Source of the DNA: Campylobacteraceae bacterium
GTDB lineage: Bacteria > Campylobacterota > Campylobacteria > Campylobacterales > Sulfurovaceae
Assembly (NCBI GenBank): GCA_027065385.1
Contig: JAMOOP010000043.1
Coordinates: 1 to 53,150, forward strand
Length of the DNA stretch: 53,150 nucleotides
Direction of reading: 5' to 3'
The notes under the pieces are model-generated. The model ran no database searches and had not been told where the DNA came from. It saw only the letters and a program-made list of their open reading frames with translations. Of the stretch, positions 50,665 to 53,150 are shown piece by piece. Within the stretch, counting starts at the first letter, position 1; each line of letters starts with the position of its first letter. Both the position numbers and the translations under genes were made by a program.

Positions 50665-52803
50665 TTGTATTTTATTATATCATCAGCTATTTTAGCATTT
50701 TTAGTAGCATTTATACTATTTTTCGCAAAGATGTATTTAGATATTAAAAAGAGAACCAATACAAGTAAAAGTGCTTATGGTATATTAATAGCCATTCTTG
50801 TAGCTTTTGCATGGATTATTATATCTCTTATATATTTTGATTTAATTTTAAATAAAAAGGTAAGTTTTGTAGATTACTATAAATTTCCAATAGGACATCA
50901 AAAATCAATAACTATTGGTAGTGGAGATGAAGATGGTAAAAATACATACTTAACCAATAAATTAGCAGTTAGTAGTCATCTTTTACTAAAATTAGATAGT
51001 AAAAATAGTGATTATATAGGAACACTAGAGTTACTTACAGATAAAAGAAAAGCTATTGTAAATGGTACTCTTTTACAAAATATCTCTCCTACAGAAAATA
51101 GTATTAAAGAGCAGTTAGAACTTACTTCAAAAAAGAGTAGTAAATATATTAATAAAATAAGAGTAAAAAATGGAGATTTTATTAGAATTGGATACTCCAA
51201 CTATAAAATATATAGAGAAAAAAATAGTATTATATTAGATAATGTTTCCCTCAATCCACTCTCTCCTGTAAATATGTTCTATTTATATACTACTACAACC
51301 TACCCTGATATAGTTATTGGAGATAAAAAAGGTGTAGCTAAAAGTAATCTTATTTGGTTATGGGCAGTTACCTCATTTATATTTTTATCTTTTGCTACTA
51401 TTCTGTTTTTTATAGTTAAGAAGTTAACAACTTATGCAAGTGGAGATAACCATTGGGCTATTATTCACCCTATACTATATTTTACTATTATTTTGGCATT
51501 TCTATTTTTAGCATCTTATATAAACTTTACTATTATGTATTTTTATCAATTTAATGTTTATGAAAAGGGAAGTCTATTTACCGAAATGGTTGTTTATGGA
51601 ATGATACTACTATTTAGTATAGTTGTATATTTTCTATATCAAACTAGAGATGTCTTTAAATCATCTATTGTAGCCTCTATTATATATTTTATACTTCTAC
51701 TATTTTTTATGTTTTTCTTTAAAGATTATATATACTCATCAACACATATAGCCTCTATTCCTAAATCTATGGGTATATTTTTAGGAGAACAACTTTTTAT
51801 ATTTGCTATATTTATGCTATTTGCTAATTTCCTAAAAAATGGAAAAGAATATCTATTTATAGATAGTTCAAAAGAGCATGTAAATAATAATATCTATAAA
51901 CACTTTATATATGCAAGTATTGTGCTACTTGGAACTATATTTTTACTCTCTGTTGTTGGTCTTATTAAAGAGGGACAAGGAATGGTATTTATAGAGAGTA
52001 CTAAACTATTTATATTTTTACTTGTAACTTTGTTATTTCACCACTCTTTTGGTAGAAATAGGTGGGTTTATATGGGCTTTTTATCCCTATTTTTTATACT
52101 TCTTTTAGGAACTATTTTTATGGTAAAAGATAAAGGTTCTATTTTACAGGTTGCTTTAGCTTTAGGAATTTTATTTATTTTATTTAAAGATAATTTTATA
52201 ATAAAAAAGAGATATTTAATAGTTACAGCACTATTTATTGTAGCTCTTATGGTTGGCTTTTACCATTTGGAGTTAAAAGATAATGTAAGGTATGCCATGT
52301 GGACAAACCCTTTTGCCCAAGAGATAGAACCATCTACTCAATATTTTTTATATAGATATGAACAGGTGGCAAGAGGACTTTTCCTAATAAAAAATAGTAC
52401 TCTCTTCTCATCAGATTTTATAAATAATAGCTTTCTACCACTCCCTGCAATACATACAGACTTTATATTTGCATTTTTTAGTAATATATTTGGACATATT
52501 GGAGTTTTAAGTCTTCTATTTGCACTTATGTTACTATCTCTATCATTTAAAAAATCTATGACTCTATATACTAAAGAGAACGAAGTATTTAAATTTATAT
52601 ATGGAATTAATAGTGTATTTATAGCCTATATGCTCTCATATTTTATTATAAATATGGCATCAGTCCTACAAATTATTCCTCTAACAGATGTACCTTTACC
52701 TTTTTTAACATACTCTAAAGGTATTTTAGTTCTATTTTTAATGTTATATCTATTTGTAGTTCTATTTAATTTTAATTATATTAAATATATTAAAGCAAAA
52801 TAG
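50665..52803 (+). CDS. SEDS (RodA/FtsW-like) protein with FHA-like insert
   Basis: The product has 712 residues. Two N-terminal helices (2-21, 38-62) flank a soluble domain (about 70-195) and a polytopic part (about 225-705). The polytopic part ends with SEDS marks: LPAIHTDFIFAFF with the catalytic-type Asp599, and QIIPLTDVPLPFLTYSKG, matching the PPTGIPLPFISYGG motif. The Glu pair usually following is replaced by SNIFG. The soluble domain reads KSITIGSGD, LAVSSHLLLKL, AIVNGTLL and VKNGDFIRIG, the pattern of a forkhead-associated fold. Positive-inside signals (DIKKRTNTSKS) place it in the periplasm. The start is TTG 50665 after TTGGAGAAGA, 15 bp behind the kinase. Confidence 0.78.
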   Translation: MYFIISSAILAFLVAFILFFAKMYLDIKKRTNTSKSAYGILIAILVAFAWIIISLIYFDLILNKKVSFVDYYKFPIGHQKSITIGSGDEDGKNTYLTNKLAVSSHLLLKLDSKNSDYIGTLELLTDKRKAIVNGTLLQNISPTENSIKEQLELTSKKSSKYINKIRVKNGDFIRIGYSNYKIYREKNSIILDNVSLNPLSPVNMFYLYTTTTYPDIVIGDKKGVAKSNLIWLWAVTSFIFLSFATILFFIVKKLTTYASGDNHWAIIHPILYFTIILAFLFLASYINFTIMYFYQFNVYEKGSLFTEMVVYGMILLFSIVVYFLYQTRDVFKSSIVASIIYFILLLFFMFFFKDYIYSSTHIASIPKSMGIFLGEQLFIFAIFMLFANFLKNGKEYLFIDSSKEHVNNNIYKHFIYASIVLLGTIFLLSVVGLIKEGQGMVFIESTKLFIFLLVTLLFHHSFGRNRWVYMGFLSLFFILLLGTIFMVKDKGSILQVALALGILFILFKDNFIIKKRYLIVTALFIVALMVGFYHLELKDNVRYAMWTNPFAQEIEPSTQYFLYRYEQVARGLFLIKNSTLFSSDFINNSFLPLPAIHTDFIFAFFSNIFGHIGVLSLLFALMLLSLSFKKSMTLYTKENEVFKFIYGINSVFIAYMLSYFIINMASVLQIIPLTDVPLPFLTYSKGILVLFLMLYLFVVLFNFNYIKYIKAK

Positions 52804-52805
52804 AG

Positions 52806-52833
52806 TATCGCTATTTAGCGATAGTATCTTTTT
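52806..52833 (+). terminator. Terminator of the kinase-SEDS operon
   Basis: TATCGCT pairs with AGCGATA (ATTT loop) and runs into GTATCTTTTT just after the SEDS stop codon. Confidence 0.7.
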
Positions 52834-52914
52834 CAATGGAAAATCATAGAAAACAGGATTTTTAGCCCTATTTATGATTTTTCCATATCCCAAGTTTCAC
52901 CTCACCTAAAAATC

Positions 52915-53148
52915 CTAACTATTTTTTAGAAAATTACCATTTAGATAATTTGACATATAAGAATTTGAGGTTAAAGTGTTAGCTAAACTATTGTAGCATA
53001 AGTTGTTATTATACTTCATCTCTGATGAAGTATCTTTAATTTTAGATAAAGAAAAGTTCTTTTTTTCTAAAATATAAAGTAACACAACCAAATGTCGCTC
53101 AATAAAATTTAAAACAATTTTATCAAGAATAAACGATTTCTTAGCAAA
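52915..53148 (-). CDS. Possible 3' end of an unidentified gene at the window edge
   Basis: On the minus strand a frame is open from the window edge for 77 codons and ends in TAG. It contains a hydrophobic helix (KIVLNFIERHLVVLLYIL) and an Asn/Ser-rich tail. So long an open stretch is uncommon by chance at this base composition, but codons look unremarkable and a hairpin lies within it. No family recognised. The rest of the 347-bp tail of the window shows no plus-strand gene. Confidence 0.25.
   Translation of the reverse strand, partial: FAKKSFILDKIVLNFIERHLVVLLYILEKKNFSLSKIKDTSSEMKYNNNLCYNSLANTLTSNSYMSNYLNGNFLKNS
53011..53033. terminator. 10-bp hairpin near the window end
   Basis: ATACTTCATC pairs perfectly with GATGAAGTAT over a TCT loop and is followed by CTTTAATTTT. 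It could end transcription in either direction. Confidence 0.45.
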
Positions 53149-53150
53149 AA

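Noticed and set aside
47453-52803. Type VI secretion PppA/PpkA/Fha module
   Set aside because: No tss genes are nearby, and the third protein ends in SEDS motifs, unlike the soluble Fha of type VI systems.
47453-52803. TerY-type kinase/phosphatase/vWA triad or BREX-like defence kinase
   Set aside because: There is no vWA protein, and the kinase is a transmembrane protein with an outer domain.

Overview
The window is very AT-rich, uses AGA and TTA codons heavily, and carries a gene set typical of Campylobacterota (Epsilonproteobacteria): a long ~394-residue DapD, an all-alpha dimeric dUTPase, NspC, cobalamin-dependent MetH, a fused TRAP QM permease, and extended -10 promoters without clear -35 boxes. 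I read it as the chromosome of a free-living, AT-rich member of that phylum; genus cannot be fixed from sequence alone. Unusually for this phylum it encodes an ATP-type phosphofructokinase, a glucose/GlcNAc-type PTS permease (EIICB), a separate EIIA, and GlgA plus GlgB. This suggests sugar uptake, a complete upper glycolysis and glycogen storage. EI, HPr, GlgC and GlgP are not in the window.

Layout. 1-0.8 kb: 3' part of an IS630-type transposase at the window edge, next to a gene start it probably broke. 0.8-9.3 kb: rnhA, a BaiN-like flavoprotein, dut-TRAP QM-RHH operon, a decayed outer-membrane protein, a small membrane protein, ftsK and hup. 9.4-11.7 kb: tRNA-Leu(CAA), a Crp/Fnr regulator and three consecutive Hsp20 genes, the third with a Sec signal peptide. 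11.8-17.6 kb: pfkA convergent with the PTS permease, nspC, and a voltage-sensor-type K+ channel followed by a soluble RCK protein. 18.2-28.4 kb: dnaE, glgA-glgB, dapD, two small proteins and murA. 28.4-35.4 kb: an antitoxin remnant, acs, and a cluster of a membrane protein, two tiny helical proteins, an APC permease and an orphan NosD-like protein. 35.4-44.6 kb: a candidate small RNA, argH, crr-type EIIA, an RND pump without adaptor or outer-membrane partner, and metH.

44.6-53.1 kb is accessory in character. It has a 15-bp inverted repeat, a perfect 32-bp tandem duplication, an internally deleted ClC channel, and an esterase broken by an 8-bp tandem duplication. These are followed by a PD-(D/E)XK nuclease, a secreted helix-hairpin-helix protein, and an apparent operon of PP2C phosphatase, Hanks-type Ser/Thr kinase and a SEDS (RodA/FtsW-like) polytopic protein with a forkhead-like domain. 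The kinase/phosphatase/SEDS set is the best candidate here for a little-described system: it resembles in content, but not in detail, the Ser/Thr-kinase-controlled cell-wall clusters of Gram-positive bacteria.

Functions come from motifs read by eye in the translations; no database search was run. Promoters, terminators and the small RNA are sequence-pattern predictions.
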